Numbered from the stretch's first letter, positions 1 to 13,107 are shown. The stretch: 64,000 nucleotides of DNA from Antilocapra americana (GCA_007570785.1 ML664159.1:5889376-5953375); one strand, 5' to 3'. Translations and numbers: made by a program. Notes: generated by a model not told the origin, from the sequence alone.

Positions 1-1281
1 TTGTGGAAAATCCTTCAGCCTCAGTCAGCCTTCTTCCAGAGAATTCAGATATCTGCCAGCCCAGCTCCGGAGAGCTCCTTCATGTCCAGGAAATGTGCTA
101 GTGAGTCAGGTTCTGGGAGCCTAATTTCATTATTAAAGAAGGTTCCTATGCTATGAGGAACTACAGCTCTGAACTCTGTCTCTCAGCCTATTCTAAATTT
201 AGGATACAAGGTTCCATGGTGCAAAGCACACTTCTCTATGAAGCTCCAGAAATCCCTTCTGAAATGACAGCCGGCCAATACTCTTTTGTTTCTATTCCGT
301 CACTGTGTCAATTCACAGACAACGTGTTACCAAAACTTGGAGGAAAATTTCAAGCTCTGTACAACTCTTGAAGAGACTTATACAAAGTAATGCTGCCATT
401 GACTCGTGGTTTCCAGTAAGAAGGAAAAAAAAGAAAGAAAACAGGCTCCTTATTTCTTAAGAAAAATCTATCCATTGAAAGGTCATCCACTTGTTTTGTT
501 AAAGACTTTGGCTGCTCACAGGGGCTATAAGCTCATGGGGAGGTAAAGACAGTGAGTCCACATACTGAAGGAAAGAGAAACATTACAGAGGGGTCTCATG
601 TTTTAAGATTTAATCTTCACATTACACGTTAGAATGGGAAAGTACCAAAACCAGCAATAACAATAATAGCTGCTGTCTATTCTGTTTATTTACAATGTGC
701 CAAGCACTTTATATGCAGTGTCTTATTTAATCCTCCATACAGCCCTATGAGCAGAGCTGACATTCAACCTTCAGTAGGTTTTTAAGCTACTGAAATACTT
801 CTTTACTGGTTGGTAAAATATGCGCTGCTCTGGGACCACTGAGTGACAGCCCTCCTCCGCATGTTCACAACACTCTCTCCAGCCTTCCTCTCCTCTGGGG
901 ACATCCAGGACTGTCCTCTAGACTAAAGCTTTCATGCCGGTGACTGTTGTGATTGGTAAGTATCCAGGCAGGCTAAACTCCTGATTACATATTTTCAGTG
1001 TCTCTGCTACCTTATAAGGTAGATATGGTTATCCTCATTTGCAGATGAAGAACCGGAAGCTTGAGACAGTATGGCAGACTCTCTTTTCCAAAATTAGCTC
1101 CAATAATAGTTCCAAGCACATATGCTCTCCAAGAACCTTGTCACTTCCCCATCTACAGTTGGCATCCATCTCCCCTCCCCTAGAACCTTGGGGGTGGAGG
1201 TGAAGGGCTGTGTGACTGTCTCAATGGGCGGGATGTGACAGAAGCAGTGCTCTGTGACCTCTGGGGCCAGGTCAGCAAAGT
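1..1281. other. Intergenic sequence, no gene seen
   Basis: Unique AT-rich DNA. Short MIR-like pieces near 690-790 (TGTGCCAAGCACTTTATATG) and 1000-1080 (CTCATTTGCAGATGAAGAAC). Short open frames only. Confidence 0.7.
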
Positions 1282-1282
1282 G

Positions 1283-1490
1283 GGCTTCCCTTGTGGCTCT
1301 GCTAGTAAAGAATCCGCCTACCATGTGAGAAACCTGGGTTTGATCCCTGGGTTGGGAAGATCGCCTGGAGAAGAGAAAGGCTGCCCACTCCATCCAGTAT
1401 TCTGGCCTGGAGAATTACATGGACTGTATATAGTCCATGGGGTCGCAAAGAGTCAGACATGATTGAGTGACTTTCACTTTTTCAGCAAAG
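1283..1490 (+). repeat. Bov-tA SINE
   Basis: Head GGGCTTCCCTTGTGGCTCTG, tail GTCGCAAAGAGTCAGACATG. Flanked by the direct repeat CAGCAAAGTG (1273-1282 and 1492-1501), a target-site duplication. Confidence 0.93.
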
Positions 1491-1845
1491 TGAACCGGTT
1501 TCCACTTGGCTTTCTCAGGACACTTGCTGTCGGAGTCTAACCACCATGGAGAAGAAGCCCAAGCCACATGAAAAGGCTGTGTGCAGTTCTCTGGCTGATA
1601 ATCTCCGCCGAGGTCCCAGCTGCCAGCCAGCTTCAACAGCTAGAAGGAGGAGTGAAGGAGCTTTCAGATGATGTCAGCCCCCAGCTGCAGAGCCACCCCC
1701 TTAGCCTGTGAGTTTCCAGCTAAGGCCTCGGACACCAGACAGCAGAGATCAACTGTCCTGATATGCCCTGTCTAAATTGCTGACCTAAAATGTACCAGTA
1801 TGCAAAATGGGAGGAATTTGTCACCTGGCACTACATGATCATGTG
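1491..1845. other. Intergenic sequence, nothing recognised
   Basis: Unique DNA with no long frame, RNA gene or clear repeat beyond the SINE target duplication. Confidence 0.6.
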
Positions 1846-1962
1846 CTGTGCTAAATTGCTTTTGTCATGTCTGACTCTTTGCGACCCCATGGACTATTGC
1901 CTGCCAGACTCCTCTGTCCAGGGGATTCTGCAGGCAAGAATTCTGGAGTGGGTTCCCATTTT
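1846..1962 (+). repeat. Bov-A type fragment
   Basis: TGTGCTAAATTGCTTTTGTC then CTTTGCGACCCCATGGACTA and GCAAGAATTCTGGAGTGGGT, the BovB-derived SINE unit. Confidence 0.85.
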
Positions 1963-2430
1963 GGCCCAAGGTCACACAGCGAGTAAGTGGTGAAGCCAGG
2001 ATTTCAACCCAAATCGCCTGACTTTGAAAGCTGCCATTCTTAACCACCAGGTAACACCGTTCCTGTGGTCACAGCATCATGAGACAACATGGTAAGGGGA
2101 AGATGCCAGCTGGACAACCTTTTGGTGGATGTGTGGAGTTGAAGGGTGGGCCTGGCTCGTTTTATTCTATGACTCTGCTGTACGTGGTTCCCGTTTCTAA
2201 CTCCACCTCCCAATCCAAGATAACAGCTCCAGTTCTAGCCATCATACCTGCATTCCAGTCACTAGAGGAGGGAAAAGGGTGGTGCAAGAGCCCCACCTTT
2301 CAAGAAAACTTCCTGGGAGGTGCAGACCCTATTTCTGTTTAACACACTACCACCCAGAACTTCAGGACACAGTGTACCTAGCTGCAAGTGATGTTGGGTG
2401 ACCTTGTGTCCAGCTAAAAACTAGAGGCAT
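1963..2430. other. Intergenic sequence with a possible MIR fragment
   Basis: 1960-2050 (AAGGTCACACAGCGAGTAAG) resembles MIR. The 87-codon frame at 2079-2342 has no recognisable motif. Confidence 0.5.
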
Positions 2431-2632
2431 GGGACTTCCTTGAGGGTCCAGTGGCTAAGACTCCATGCTCCCAATGCAGGGGACCCTGGTCTGATTCCCT
2501 AGTCAGGGAACTCGATCCTACATGGTGCAACTAAGCGTCCACATGCCATAGCTTAAAGACCCTGTGTGCTTCAAAAAAAATCAAAGACCCCATGGGCCAC
2601 AGCTAAGACATGCCAAGTAAATAAATACGTAT
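2431..2632 (+). repeat. CHR-2 type tRNA-derived SINE
   Basis: GGGACTTCCTTGAGGGTCCA head, GATTCCCTAGTCAGGGAACT box-B-like region, AAATAAATACGTA tail. Confidence 0.85.
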
Positions 2633-3117
2633 TTGAAGTTAAGTTATTCAATAAAAACTAGAGGCATGTTTCTGTAGATTCTGGAGAGTAAAGGGAAAGA
2701 CCTGACACTTTGACAACTAGCAATCTCTGCCATAGTGAAGAAAGGGGCTTGTATAGGAAATGAGACATTTCCAATTTGGAGCCATACTCATCCCTATCTT
2801 CCTCTATTTTCCCCAATCTTTTGGTTAAAAAATATATATCTATCATCCATTATTAAATACTTTCTAGAGAATTTAAACTGACTTTACTGTAAGTGTTAAG
2901 TACCTTGAGATAACAGAAATCCCCTATGACTGGGTTGAAGGGGAGACTTGTCCTAAAGATAATCTGGGCTCAGTTAGCTTGGGTGCATCATGTTCCAAAA
3001 GAGTGGAAATGTTACGTGGACCAAAACCCTAAAAAATGGAGTCCCAGTCAGGCATCACACAGAGAAAGCCCCACATGATCGGCTGGTAGTTTCTGGGGGG
3101 TGGGGGAGCTGTGTCAA
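2633..3117. other. Intergenic sequence, nothing recognised
   Basis: AT-rich unique DNA; small open frames only. Confidence 0.6.
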
Positions 3118-3277
3118 GCCTTAGTTGAGGTGTGTGGGCTTCTCTCTAGTTGTGGCACACAGGTTTAGGTGCCCTGCAGCATGTGGAACCTTAGTTCCCC
3201 AACCAGGGGCCGAACCTGCCTCCCCTGCCTTCTTGGAAGGCAGATTCTTAACCACTGGACCACCGGGGAAGTCCTGA
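3118..3277 (-). repeat. CHR-2 type SINE
   Basis: Reverse-oriented: CAACCAGGGGCCGAACCTGC and TTCTTAACCACTGGACCACC end in GGGGAAGTCC. Confidence 0.88.
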
Positions 3278-4078
3278 TTGGCTGGTAGTTTTGGCCTGGG
3301 TTGAAAAATAAAGGTTACAGTGAACTTTGCAGGAGCCCATTTCCAGTTTTCAAGATGTATTTCCTTCCCTCTTAACTGTCCATCCAGAGACCATTTTGGA
3401 TAATACCTGTGTGGATGGCAACACTACTAAAACTGATTTCACTGATTACTCCATAAAATCTGAATGTCTACTATGTTTTACAATTCCAAGATCGTTCCCA
3501 ACATGGAAAGCTTTTAGGAGGTAAAGGTGGAAATCACAGGGTCCCTTGGAATAAGCACATCATTTGACATCATTACAAGCTTTTAAGGTCTACATTTTTC
3601 AGTGCTTAATGACTCAAACACAAAGAGTTCTTTTAAAAAGGGACCTGACCTGAAGTAACCAATGGAAATGAATTTAAAGGAAAGAAAATCATAGCATCCT
3701 CAGCACACAAATCTGTTTATATATCATTTCAATGAGAATTTGCTACCACATGACTAAACAAAACTGAAAATAAAGCATGGCTTAGCAATAGGGAGAAAGG
3801 GCTCTAAATAAAATGTTCTGTTGGCACAAAAAATGCATCATAGAATGTTTCACTCAGGCCTCCAGAGGAACTTGGGAAAGGGTGGGTAACAAGAAGTCCT
3901 AACCCCATGAATTCCCTGAAACCTAAAACCCTGATCCTGAAAGAAAACTGGGTAAGAACTCTGAGACCATCACTTTATGATGAGAAAGGGGTAGATGTTT
4001 GGGTTCTGCCCACAGGAGAAGAGGGTAAATTTTGCTTTATCACATGTAAAGCCAGCCCGAATATAAAAACAGTAAGTT
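3278..4078. other. Intergenic sequence, nothing recognised
   Basis: AT-rich unique DNA with short frames; no motif or repeat family identified. Confidence 0.6.
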
Positions 4079-4330
4079 GGGACTTCCCTGGTGGTCCAGT
4101 GGTTGAAAATCCACCTTCCAGTACAGTGGATATGCGTTTGACTCCTGCTTGGGGAACCAAGATCCCACATGCCATAGGGCAATTAAGCCCTTGCATGGAA
4201 ACCTCTGAGCCCACGCTCTATGGAGCCCATGCTCTGTAACAAGAGAGGTCCAGGTAGTGCAACAAAAAGCCTACAGACTGAAACAAAGATTGGAGTGGCC
4301 AAAATTAAAAATAATAATAATAATAAATAA
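4079..4330 (+). repeat. CHR-2 type SINE with AAT-rich tail
   Basis: GGGACTTCCCTGGTGGTCCA head; tail AATAATAATAATAATAAATA. Open frames on both strands over it are SINE-derived. Confidence 0.9.
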
Positions 4331-4599
4331 AGTAAAAGCAGCATAAGTCTGCAAACAGATTTTCACACACATCACGCTCAGCCTCTACAAGGCTTGCAGT
4401 TTGTAAGGAAGACATTGTCCACTTAATTCTGATCATGGAAAGGAAGGTTCAGAATACTTGTGATTTCCTAGGAGTCACCAGCTGGTGAATGGAAAAGCCA
4501 GAACTCAAACCAGGGCTTCTATGCCAAAGGTTTCTCCCTCCCCACTTTTCCAGGAGTTCAGGTTGTGTAAATACATACAGCATTAAAAAAATAGAGAGG

Positions 4600-5124
4600 T
4601 TTTAAAATATGTCCACAGATTCTCCAAAACTCCTTAAAAGAAGTAGAGTCTATTAATTCCTCTTTCTTTCAGCATGGAATGGACTTAGTAACTGATGTTT
4701 AATAAAAAAGAATATGGTAGAAATGACTGTATAGTAACCAGGTCACAAAAAGCATTGTGGCCTTCCCCCATTTGAGCTCATCGCCCTTGGGGAAGTTGGT
4801 GACCATGTTGTAAGGGTATTCAGGCAGCCCTGTGGAGAGAACTAAGGTGCCCGTCCAACAGCAAAGAAATGAGGCTCCTACCAACAGCTTTGTGAGTAAG
4901 CCACCTTGGAAAAGGATCTAGGCCCAGTCAGGTGTTCAGATGACTGCAACCTCAGCTAAGATCTTGACTACAGGTTCACGAGAGACCATAAGCCAGAACC
5001 TACCAGCTAAGTGGCTCTCAAATTTCTGATGCATAGAAATTGAAAGATGACAAATATTATTGTTTCAAGCCACTAAGTCTGGGGGGTAATTTGCGACACA
5101 GAAATAGATAACTAAGATACTAGG
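4600..5124 (+). repeat. MLT1-type MaLR LTR
   Basis: Contains GTGACCATGTTGTAAGGGTA, GTGTTCAGATGACTGCAACC, AGAGACCATAAGCCAGAACC and TGTTTCAAGCCACTAAGTCT, in the order typical of MLT1 LTRs. Non-coding relic of an old LTR element. Confidence 0.75.
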
Positions 5125-6022
5125 GATACACTGTTGCTTCACTCCCAAGTGTGGGTTCTTTCCATGATACCACACATTTTTCTGTCTTTCTCCACTTTCC
5201 AGGTGTCCAGACTGTGCAACTATACACAGCTCAAGAAACTCCTTATTCAGTTTTGTGGCACCCAGAAGCCCTACCTTTTAGGCACATTCACCCTTTAGCT
5301 ATTGAGTCAGTATGTTGTTGTTTAATAATTTAATAATAATCACCCCTTCCAGATACTATGTTTGCATTTTAACAGGGAACTTCAACATCCTAACCTAAAG
5401 GGCAGTCTCAACAGAAGGTAGAGTGGGAGGGGAATTTCTGGCCATTGAAGATCCCTTGTGTTCCCCCGTCTTTCTCTTTACGTAGCTCCCCTACCGGCTG
5501 TGCTCACTCTGTGATAACCCAAGACAACCAAGGACCCAAACCTCGAATTTGAGAAGGGTATGAGAAAGGAAGTAATGGAAAGATGAAAAGTAGAAGGTTG
5601 GCTCTGAAAAGGCTACACGCTGAATCATTCCAACTCTAAGACATTCTGGAAAAGGCAAAACTATGGGGACGATAAAAAGATTGGTGGTTACCAAAGGTTA
5701 AGGGCAAGGGAGGGATGAATAGGCAGAGTACAGAGGCTATTTAGGGCAGTACTGTAGAGATGGACACATGTTATTAAGTAGTCATCTAAACCCATAGACT
5801 GTACGACACTGAGAGTGAACACTAATATAAGCTATGGCTTCTGGGTGATCACAGTGTGTTAATCCAGGTTTGCTGATTTTAACACATGTACCTCTCTGGG
5901 GCAGGATGCTCATAGGGGAGGAAAGAAGGGCATACACGGGGAAAGAGGATAGACCGGGAAGCTCTGTACTTTCTACTCAGTTTTGCACTGAATCTAAGAC
6001 TGCTCTTTAAAAAAGTCTATGA
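5125..6022. other. Intergenic sequence, nothing firm recognised
   Basis: 5550-6000 resembles degraded repeat sequence (GGTTACCAAAGGTTAAGGGC) but I cannot assign a family. Small frames only. Confidence 0.5.
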
Positions 6023-6256
6023 AGGAACTTCCCTCATGGTCCCATGGTTGAGAATCTGCCTTCCTATGCAAGGAACATGGGTTCGATCCCTGTCCAGGGC
6101 AGTAAGATCCCATATGCCTCGGAGCAACTAAGTCCACATCGCACAGCCAGTGAGCCTGCCTACTGCAACTCGTGTCCGAGATCCCACTGCACTGCAACGG
6201 AGATCCCACATGATGCAACTAAGACCTGAGGCAGCCAAATAAATAAATATGTATTT
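6023..6256 (+). repeat. CHR-2 type SINE
   Basis: GGAACTTCCCTCATGGTCCC head, GGTTCGATCCCTGTCCAGGG, tail AAATAAATAAATATG. Confidence 0.9.
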
Positions 6257-7002
6257 TTTAAGTCTGTGAAGACCGGAAAAATAAAATCTAAAAGAACAAG
6301 TAGGAGCTTAGTCTAGATTTATAGATTGTATAGAAGAGAGGCAGACAGTAACGGAGGAGGCCAGTTTTAAGCAAGTCCTCCATCCAACATCAGGATACTT
6401 AATGCCCAGGCAATGGACTTGATGTTGTCCTCCAAAGTCTCAGCAGCTGGAGAGCACTCCCAATGATAGAAATGGAATGTGCGTGTGCTTCCTCTGCCTC
6501 CATAGGAAGCCCTGCCCACGGCTGGGAGTCTGCTTTCACAAGAGGATCTGGTGTTTCTGCCCCACCGTGTGCTTTACCTCTGGAGCCCAGCAGCCTGTGG
6601 AACCACCCATATGACCCCAGGCAGGGATTCCAGAGGCCAGCTTTTTGTGCCCTGGGGTAAGGCAGGGCTGGTTTGTGGTATGAGCCCAGGGCACTCAAAC
6701 AGAACTCAAAATTGATTGTCAGACATTTCAGTGGAAACGGAAGGTCAGGGTAAGGGGGCCACAAAGACAGCAGTCAGTCAGGATGTGGAACCAGTCAGAG
6801 AGAGATTCCTTGAGATGGGAAACCCAAAAGCCCAGGCTTGTTATACAAACATTACTCTCAAATGGGAAAAGGACCCCTAAGGTACAGCCCTAAAATTGTG
6901 TCCATCTTTATCTGTTCCCATCTGTGAATCAGGGAAGCTTATAGTCCTTGCCTCACAGGGGTGCTATGAGGATTAGGTGAATTCATACATGAACAATCAC
7001 TT
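6257..7002. other. Intergenic sequence, nothing recognised
   Basis: The 121-codon minus-strand frame at 6399-6764 has no motif, repeat or splice support. Confidence 0.6.
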
Positions 7003-7217
7003 GGGGCTTCCAGGGTGGCACTAGTGGTAAAGAATCCTCCTGCCAATGCAGGAGACACAAGAGAAGAGAGTTCAGTCCTTGAGTTGGGAAGAGTCCCCTG
7101 GAGTAAGAAAACGGCAATCTACTCCAGTACTCTTGCCTGGAGAATCCCATGGACAGAGGGGACTGGTGGGCTACCATCCACGGGTCTCAAAGAGTCACAA
7201 TGAGGCAACTGAGCACC
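7003..7217 (+). repeat. Bov-tA SINE
   Basis: GGGGCTTCCAGGGTGGCACT head; ACTCTTGCCTGGAGAATCCC and TCTCAAAGAGTCACAATGAG tail. Confidence 0.92.
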
Positions 7218-8057
7218 CATGCATATATACGTGCATAATCATTCAGAACTATGCCTCGCACAAAGGAAGTGCTTCCTAAGAAGATCAGTTGTTGATGCTG
7301 TCATGACAGAAGTAGCAACGGCTCCTAGCAAGAAAATTGCCAGAGGAACCCACACACCACTTGGGGACAAGTACGCATCTTGACAGCATGCTGGAAACTC
7401 TTTTTGAAATGCCTTCCGTGGAGCTGACTGTCCCGTGCTTTAGGGGACGATCCATCCCAGCCAAGCCCCCAGGATCCTGCCTCACTCCGTGTGGGAAGCT
7501 ATGGGACGGCTATACAGGGGCCCACTGTTCTATCACCCTGTGCACCATGGGGGCCGTCCTGTGACCGGGCAGCAGCCACTCCCAGCCTCAGCCCTCAGCA
7601 TGGGGTTGGCGAGGAAATACGGTTTTCACCTCGCGGGGGGGATTCGAGCTGAGAAAATCAAGTTGCCATCATCTCAGGCACAGCCTATCCTGAAGCCCAG
7701 ATTAATTCCCTCGGTTTAGTGAAGGTGCCATTCCCAGGGTTATCTTTCATATTCACACTCCAAATGCTGTAGCCAAGGAAGAATTTTACTGATGAGTGAG
7801 GAGATGAAACAGCTTCACTCAGTCGTCAGAGTCACAGAAGGAGGGACGTGGGCTTGTCAGTAGGACAGATGCACCTCTCAAGAATCTTCACTCTGCCCCT
7901 ACTGAGGCAGCTCTCCTTGGGGCAAATGATTCCAAAGTCTTGGGGTCCTCTTCCCTTTCTTTGTGGAGACCCCCTCCTCACTACTCTTGGGCCAGCATCT
8001 GTGTGCTGCTCTTGGGTTCAGCTGGCTTCTAGACTTGGAAGCATCTAACACTGTCGG
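7218..8057. other. Intergenic sequence, nothing recognised
   Basis: Slightly GC-richer unique DNA with several short frames around 7290-7720, none with a recognisable domain. Confidence 0.55.
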
Positions 8058-8240
8058 TCATTCATTCAGAAATATTTCTTAAGGACCCATTGTATGCCAG
8101 GCACTGGACTAGGCCCTGGGGGTGAAAAGATGGCTAAGATAAGGTGTCTGCTCTCTATGGTCCTTGTCTACTTGGTGGGGTGACAATCATGAAAAAAGCA
8201 ATGTGGTCAATTCTATACTATAGGATTGTTATATTATTAC
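8058..8240 (+). repeat. Ancient interspersed repeat copy
   Basis: CATTCATTCAGAAATATTTC, ATGCCAGGCACTGGACTAGG and CTACTTGGTGGGGTGACAAT. The same pattern recurs at 9938-10180 and 30390-30660. Family not fixed. Confidence 0.5.
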
Positions 8241-9567
8241 AGGACTCCAAGCAGTGTACATGAAGGACCACATCCATAACCTATCCTTTGATGGACGTCT
8301 TTGGGTCCATCCCTGGCAGGGAGAGTTATGTTTTAATAAAAGTACCATGCAGAAAGGCTTTTAAGATGAAAAGATTAATCTGTAGGAGAGAAGAAACACC
8401 TTGCCAGTAAGAAAGAACTGGGGGAAGGAATTGTCCTTGCACTTTTTGATTGTTGGAATGTACTTTCCTTAGAAGGCAGTGCCAGGACCTAAGATTATAA
8501 CTCAGATGCCCACCCTCCTGCCAAATGCCTTTAAAAAAGAATCACTTAAGAGTAACAGTTTTCCTACAGAGAGAGGAAATCGTGTCTGCTGTGGAGAAAA
8601 GTGAGATTTTCACCATTTTATTGTTGTTGTTCAGTCGCTCAGCCGTGTCCAACTCTTTGCAACCCCATGGACTGCAACACATATCTTTATACTAAGGACA
8701 TGGTTTATTCCAAGATTCAAACCCCTTTCCAGGGGAAGATGTCTGGAGTCGGTTGTTAATGCATCATCATTTATCTGGCAAGGGATGCTCATGGGTCCCT
8801 GGCCATGGAGGAAGAATATCATAGTCCAGAGTGCCCAACTGATGCCCAGCAGCATCAGCTAAAATTAGGCTTTATCTCAGCTGCAAAGATTTCCCTCTTT
8901 CGGGAAAAGCTATTCTGGGAGATAAGGGAATCTAGTTGTTGCCTTTTTACAACCCATTTCTAGCTAAGAATGACTTCACTGGGTGTTCTCAACCACAATG
9001 AAAAGGGGAAGCACTCTACTATGCATCCCCCACTTTGAACTCTGCCCTGCCTACTGCCATAGATCGTGGCCAAATTTAGGGGCATGCTTTCCGAGGACCC
9101 CACCACTGCTAAGAGTTGACACTCACTTAAAAATAAACAAAGCTGGAGGAAAAGCCACTGGAGTTGGATTCTGCAGGTCAACAGACTATCCACAGGACAA
9201 GCACAGTGTGAAAGGGTCTAAAAAAGAAGCTCAGGAGAAAGAAAGGGACAAAGACTCTCATGCCCTCTTCAAAGAGTTAGCAACCTACCTGCAGATCCCA
9301 CCCCCCAATAGAGCAGAGACTATCTAATGGTTAATTATCATATCTAAAGGATGATGCATGGAATACTCAGTACTATAAAAGGAGGAAGGAGTTGAGGAGG
9401 ACAGCAATTCTGTGGGTCAATAAACTTACAGAAAATATAGGACTTATGTTGGGTCCTTGGAGCCCTCATGAAGGCAAAGGAAGGCAGTCTCAGAAAGAGT
9501 CATTGTAATTCGAATGGTGTTTGCAAGTATCTGAGTCAGAGATTTGAATTGTACATGTGAGAGTTGG
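8241..9567. other. Intergenic sequence with a short Bov-A fragment
   Basis: 8620-8680 (GTTCAGTCGCTCAGCCGTGT, CCCCATGGACTGCAACAC) is a BovB/Bov-A 3' fragment. The frames at 8983-9327 (+) and 8960-9193 (-) show no motif. Confidence 0.6.
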
Positions 9568-9777
9568 TGTGTGCTCAGTCATATCCGACTCTTTGTGACC
9601 CTATGAACTGTAGCCCACCAGGCTCCTCTGTCCATCGGATTCTCCAAGCAAGAATACTGGAGTGGGTTACCATGCCCTCCTCCAGGGGATCTTCTTGACC
9701 CAGAGATTGAACTGGCATCACTTGTGTCTCCTACATTGCAGGTGGATTGTTTACATACTGAGTCACCTGGGAAGCCC
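9568..9777 (-). repeat. Bov-tA SINE
   Basis: GTGACCCTATGAACTGTAGC through TGAGTCACCTGGGAAGCCC, reverse orientation, full length. Confidence 0.92.
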
Positions 9778-9937
9778 ACACTAATTTATGGAAGCTTGAG
9801 CTGGCTCCTGTAGTTTTTATTCAACTATGAATTGATTTTTAACTAGCAAAGATTAGTTTTTACAAAATGACTCAATTCAAATCAAAAGAGACCAACATAT
9901 TTTTCTAAAATGACTGATGCAAACAAAAACAGAGGCA

Positions 9938-10180
9938 TTTATTCATTCATTTGCTCACTCAACAAACACTGAGTGTCTGCTAGTGCCAGCCAGTGTTCTA
10001 CATAGAAGGTTCCTGCCTTTGGAGCTTACAGTTTGGTAGGGGAAAGCCAGACACTAAAATAGATTGGATAAACAAGGAAATTTCAGGACATAATAAGATG
10101 AAAATGAAACCAAGTTATGTGCTCAAACTACTAATTCAGATTGAGTGGTCAGGGAAGGATGCTCCAGAGAAGTGACTTTT
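9938..10180 (+). repeat. Ancient interspersed repeat copy
   Basis: ATTCATTCATTTGCTCACTC, CCAGTGTTCTACATAGAAGG and GAGCTTACAGTTTGGTAGGG match the copies at 8058 and 30390. The similarity probably continues to about 10540. Confidence 0.5.
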
Positions 10181-10711
10181 AATAAGAAATGGAAATGACA
10201 GGAAGGAGCTGGAAAGGCAATGATATGGCATTGGTGTCATTCCAGGCAAAAGGAACAAGACCAAAGGTAGAAGCAAGCTTAATATGTTCAAAAAACTGAA
10301 AGGAAACAGGGTCTAGAAAGTGATGGGCAAGGGGAGGGTAGTACAAAATTAGTTAGGAAAGCCAGGCAGGGCCATATTATAGAGGCATCACAGGCCAGGG
10401 TGAGCAGCTTGGACTTTATGCCAAGTGTGACAAGAAGCCATCAGTGGTTTCAGCTGCTGTGTGGAAATGGGCAGGAGTGAGCAGGGAGTCAGGGAGGCCA
10501 CATCAGGGACAGGAAGCCTGGTGAGGATGGCCATGGCTTATACTAGGCATGCATGCCAGCTGACTCAAATCTTGATTTTTCCATTACCATCATCAGAAAG
10601 CATCAACAAGCTATACTTAGGCTGAAAAACAAAACCAAATTCTCCCAAACAAGATCCAATCAAACCACGTAGGAATGCCCTTTTCCAACAGGCCATGCCA
10701 CAGTTTAGTTA

Positions 10712-10933
10712 GTGTGCATGCTAAGTCAATCAGTCGTGTCTGACTCTTTGTGACCCTACAAACCGTGGCCCGCCAGGTCCCTCTGTCCATGGGATTCTCC
10801 AGCCAAGAATACAGGACTGCATTGCCGTTTCCTCCTCCAGGGGATCTTCACACTCCAGAGATCAAACCTGCATCTCTTGTGTCTCCTGCATTGGCAAGCG
10901 AGTTCTTTACCACTAGTTCCACCTGGGAAGCCC
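10712..10933 (-). repeat. Bov-tA SINE
   Basis: GCATGCTAAGTCAATCAGTC start; TTACCACTAGTTCCACCTGG and GAAGCCC end, reverse orientation. Confidence 0.92.
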
Positions 10934-12297
10934 AGAGTTTAAAGAGTCTTGGGCAAAAGAACAGACAAGACACCCTCAGTGAGGTATCCTTGAATCTTGA
11001 AGAGCCTAAGCATTTGGTGAGAAGATGGGTTTGAACTAACTGTATCACCATCTTTCTAAAGTTAGTAATGGACTGTCCCTCAGTTTGATCTTCAAAGGCT
11101 TCATGGAGATTAAGATTGGAGAACAGGAAATGAGGTCTGAATATGAATCTCCTCTGGTACCTTCTGAACTTTGACCAGTTTCAAACTGGTTCTTCTTGGC
11201 TGGAGGAGAACAGGAGGAAAAGGAATTAGATTTCATCACTCACTGTGCCCACAGAGTTTTATATTATGGCCTACAAGATGCAAGGAAACTTTAAAAAGTG
11301 TGTAATTATCATTTGCCTGATGCCAACTATGTTTATACAACTTGATTTTCTTGGTTACTGGTCTCCATTTTGTAAATTAGTTGAAACCAATAAATCAAAC
11401 TCCATTTTGTACCAGAGAGAGCTGCAGCCTAGGCTAGCAAGCCCTGTGTGGAGATCTTTATACAAGAATAAGATAGTAAAGGTTGTGATCTTAATGACAT
11501 TTTATATGCATGACTTGAGCCCTTATGCATAATTCATGCAGTTATTTACAGGCTTTTACACGACTCCCCCTTTAAGAGTTAACTAACAAAGGGCAATATC
11601 AGCCATGGCAACAAGGATATTATGTAAATCTATCTCTGTACCAGCATAAGAGTGGGTGGGTTGATTAACGAAAAAGACAGAGGAGGACGGAGGCAAGGTA
11701 CACATGCCTCTTGATGTTACTCATCATTTATTAATGTATTTAATTGAAAAGAATTTTGAAGGGTAAATATGTGTTTGTATATTGCCACTGGGTGGGAGAG
11801 CACTGCTTAACCCTGTGAGCAACCGTTTGAATCAATGGAAAACACCTGATTTCATTCATTTCATTTCCTCTCCTTTCAAGGAACAGCATCATGAGAAGGT
11901 GAAGTAAATCTTGGATTTGACACCAGCTTTAGCCCATTATACTAATCAAGGTACTTAACTCCTTTGAGGCTCAGTTTCTTGCATATAGAATATACATAAA
12001 AATACCCATTTATTTACCTGGTACAGAGTGGGAGGGGACTATCCAAGGGTATGGATAGGAGGAGGCAGGAAATACTGGGGGTCATCTGGAAGGCAAACAA
12101 CCAGATGTCAGAAGCAGAGACCAAGGTGATTCTCCTAAAGTCACTGGGATGATACAGAGCCAAGTCAACTGTAAAGGTCCTGAGATAACTGCTGTTCATC
12201 GAATTGCTAGAGGGAACCAAAGTAGAACCCTCTATCTTATCAAATAGGACTTTCGAATTTTCACTTCCAAAAGCTGATCTGAAAGCAGTGATAGGGA
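10934..12297. other. Intergenic sequence, nothing recognised
   Basis: AT-rich unique DNA. A 95-codon frame at 11245-11532 shows no motif. Confidence 0.6.
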
Positions 12298-12452
12298 GAC
12301 TTCCCTGGTGGTCCAGTGGTAAGAATCTGCCTTCCAGTGCAGGGGACATGAGTTCGATCCCTGGTCGGGGAACTAAGATCATGCGTGCTGCACAGCAACT
12401 AAGCCTGCACGTCACAATGAAGACCCAGCACAGCCAAAAACAAATAAATTTT
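12298..12452 (+). repeat. CHR-2 type SINE, short form
   Basis: GACTTCCCTGGTGGTCCAGT head, GTTCGATCCCTGGTCGGGGA, ending AGCCAAAAACAAATAAAT. Confidence 0.92.
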
Positions 12453-13107
12453 TTAAAAATTAAAGCACTGGTAATATCTTACCCATGAGTATTTAAAATA
12501 TTTACACTTTACCTGAAAAACAGATGTTTCCATCAAGTGCATCTATAAAGCAAGACTGAGACAAGAAGAAAGTTAGGCTTGCCCTCTCTCTCTTGGTCTT
12601 CAGTACTGAGATAAGGTCAGGGCTCCTATCTAGAAGAACCTTCCAGACAAAGTGAGTGAAGCAATCAAAGTTTTTCTAGATTTCATAAACAGTCCTGGGG
12701 TAGCTTACAATTGATGGGTGACTACTTCTAGGCAAACCGAATTCTTGTAGACAAGACAGCAGCCAAATTCCCTGTGAACTGCTAGCTTTTGACCTTATCT
12801 CCAATAACTGGGAACTGAAGACACTTCCTCCCATATCCCAAGTACTTATGCTTCAGTATTTTCTATTTTAAAATTATGGTGCAATTGCATTCTTATCCCA
12901 CATGACAGAGAATTTGAGAATTGTTCTGATTCAGCTGTAGAGAAGAAAGTTCTGTGTTTCTGTTCCAAAACAACCTTTGTTGTTTTTTATTATAAAATAA
13001 TTTATGCTTATTGTATACATTTTGAAAAGCAAAGAAACATCTGTACGAACAGTTAAAAATTCATTGTCAATAGTTGATGTGTTTTCTTAGGGATTTTCTT
13101 TCAGTAT
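12453..13107. other. Intergenic sequence, partly old L1-like
   Basis: 12975-13107 (AATTTATGCTTATTGTATAC) resembles the old repeat family also seen at 28850 and 32180. The rest is unique. Confidence 0.45.

Noticed and set aside
1283..1490. tRNA-like A and B box signatures in this and other SINEs
   Set aside because: Bov-tA and CHR-2 are tRNA-derived; their heads do not form intact tRNA genes.
12014..12415. 133-codon minus-strand frame
   Set aside because: A third of it lies in a CHR-2 SINE and the rest has no motif.
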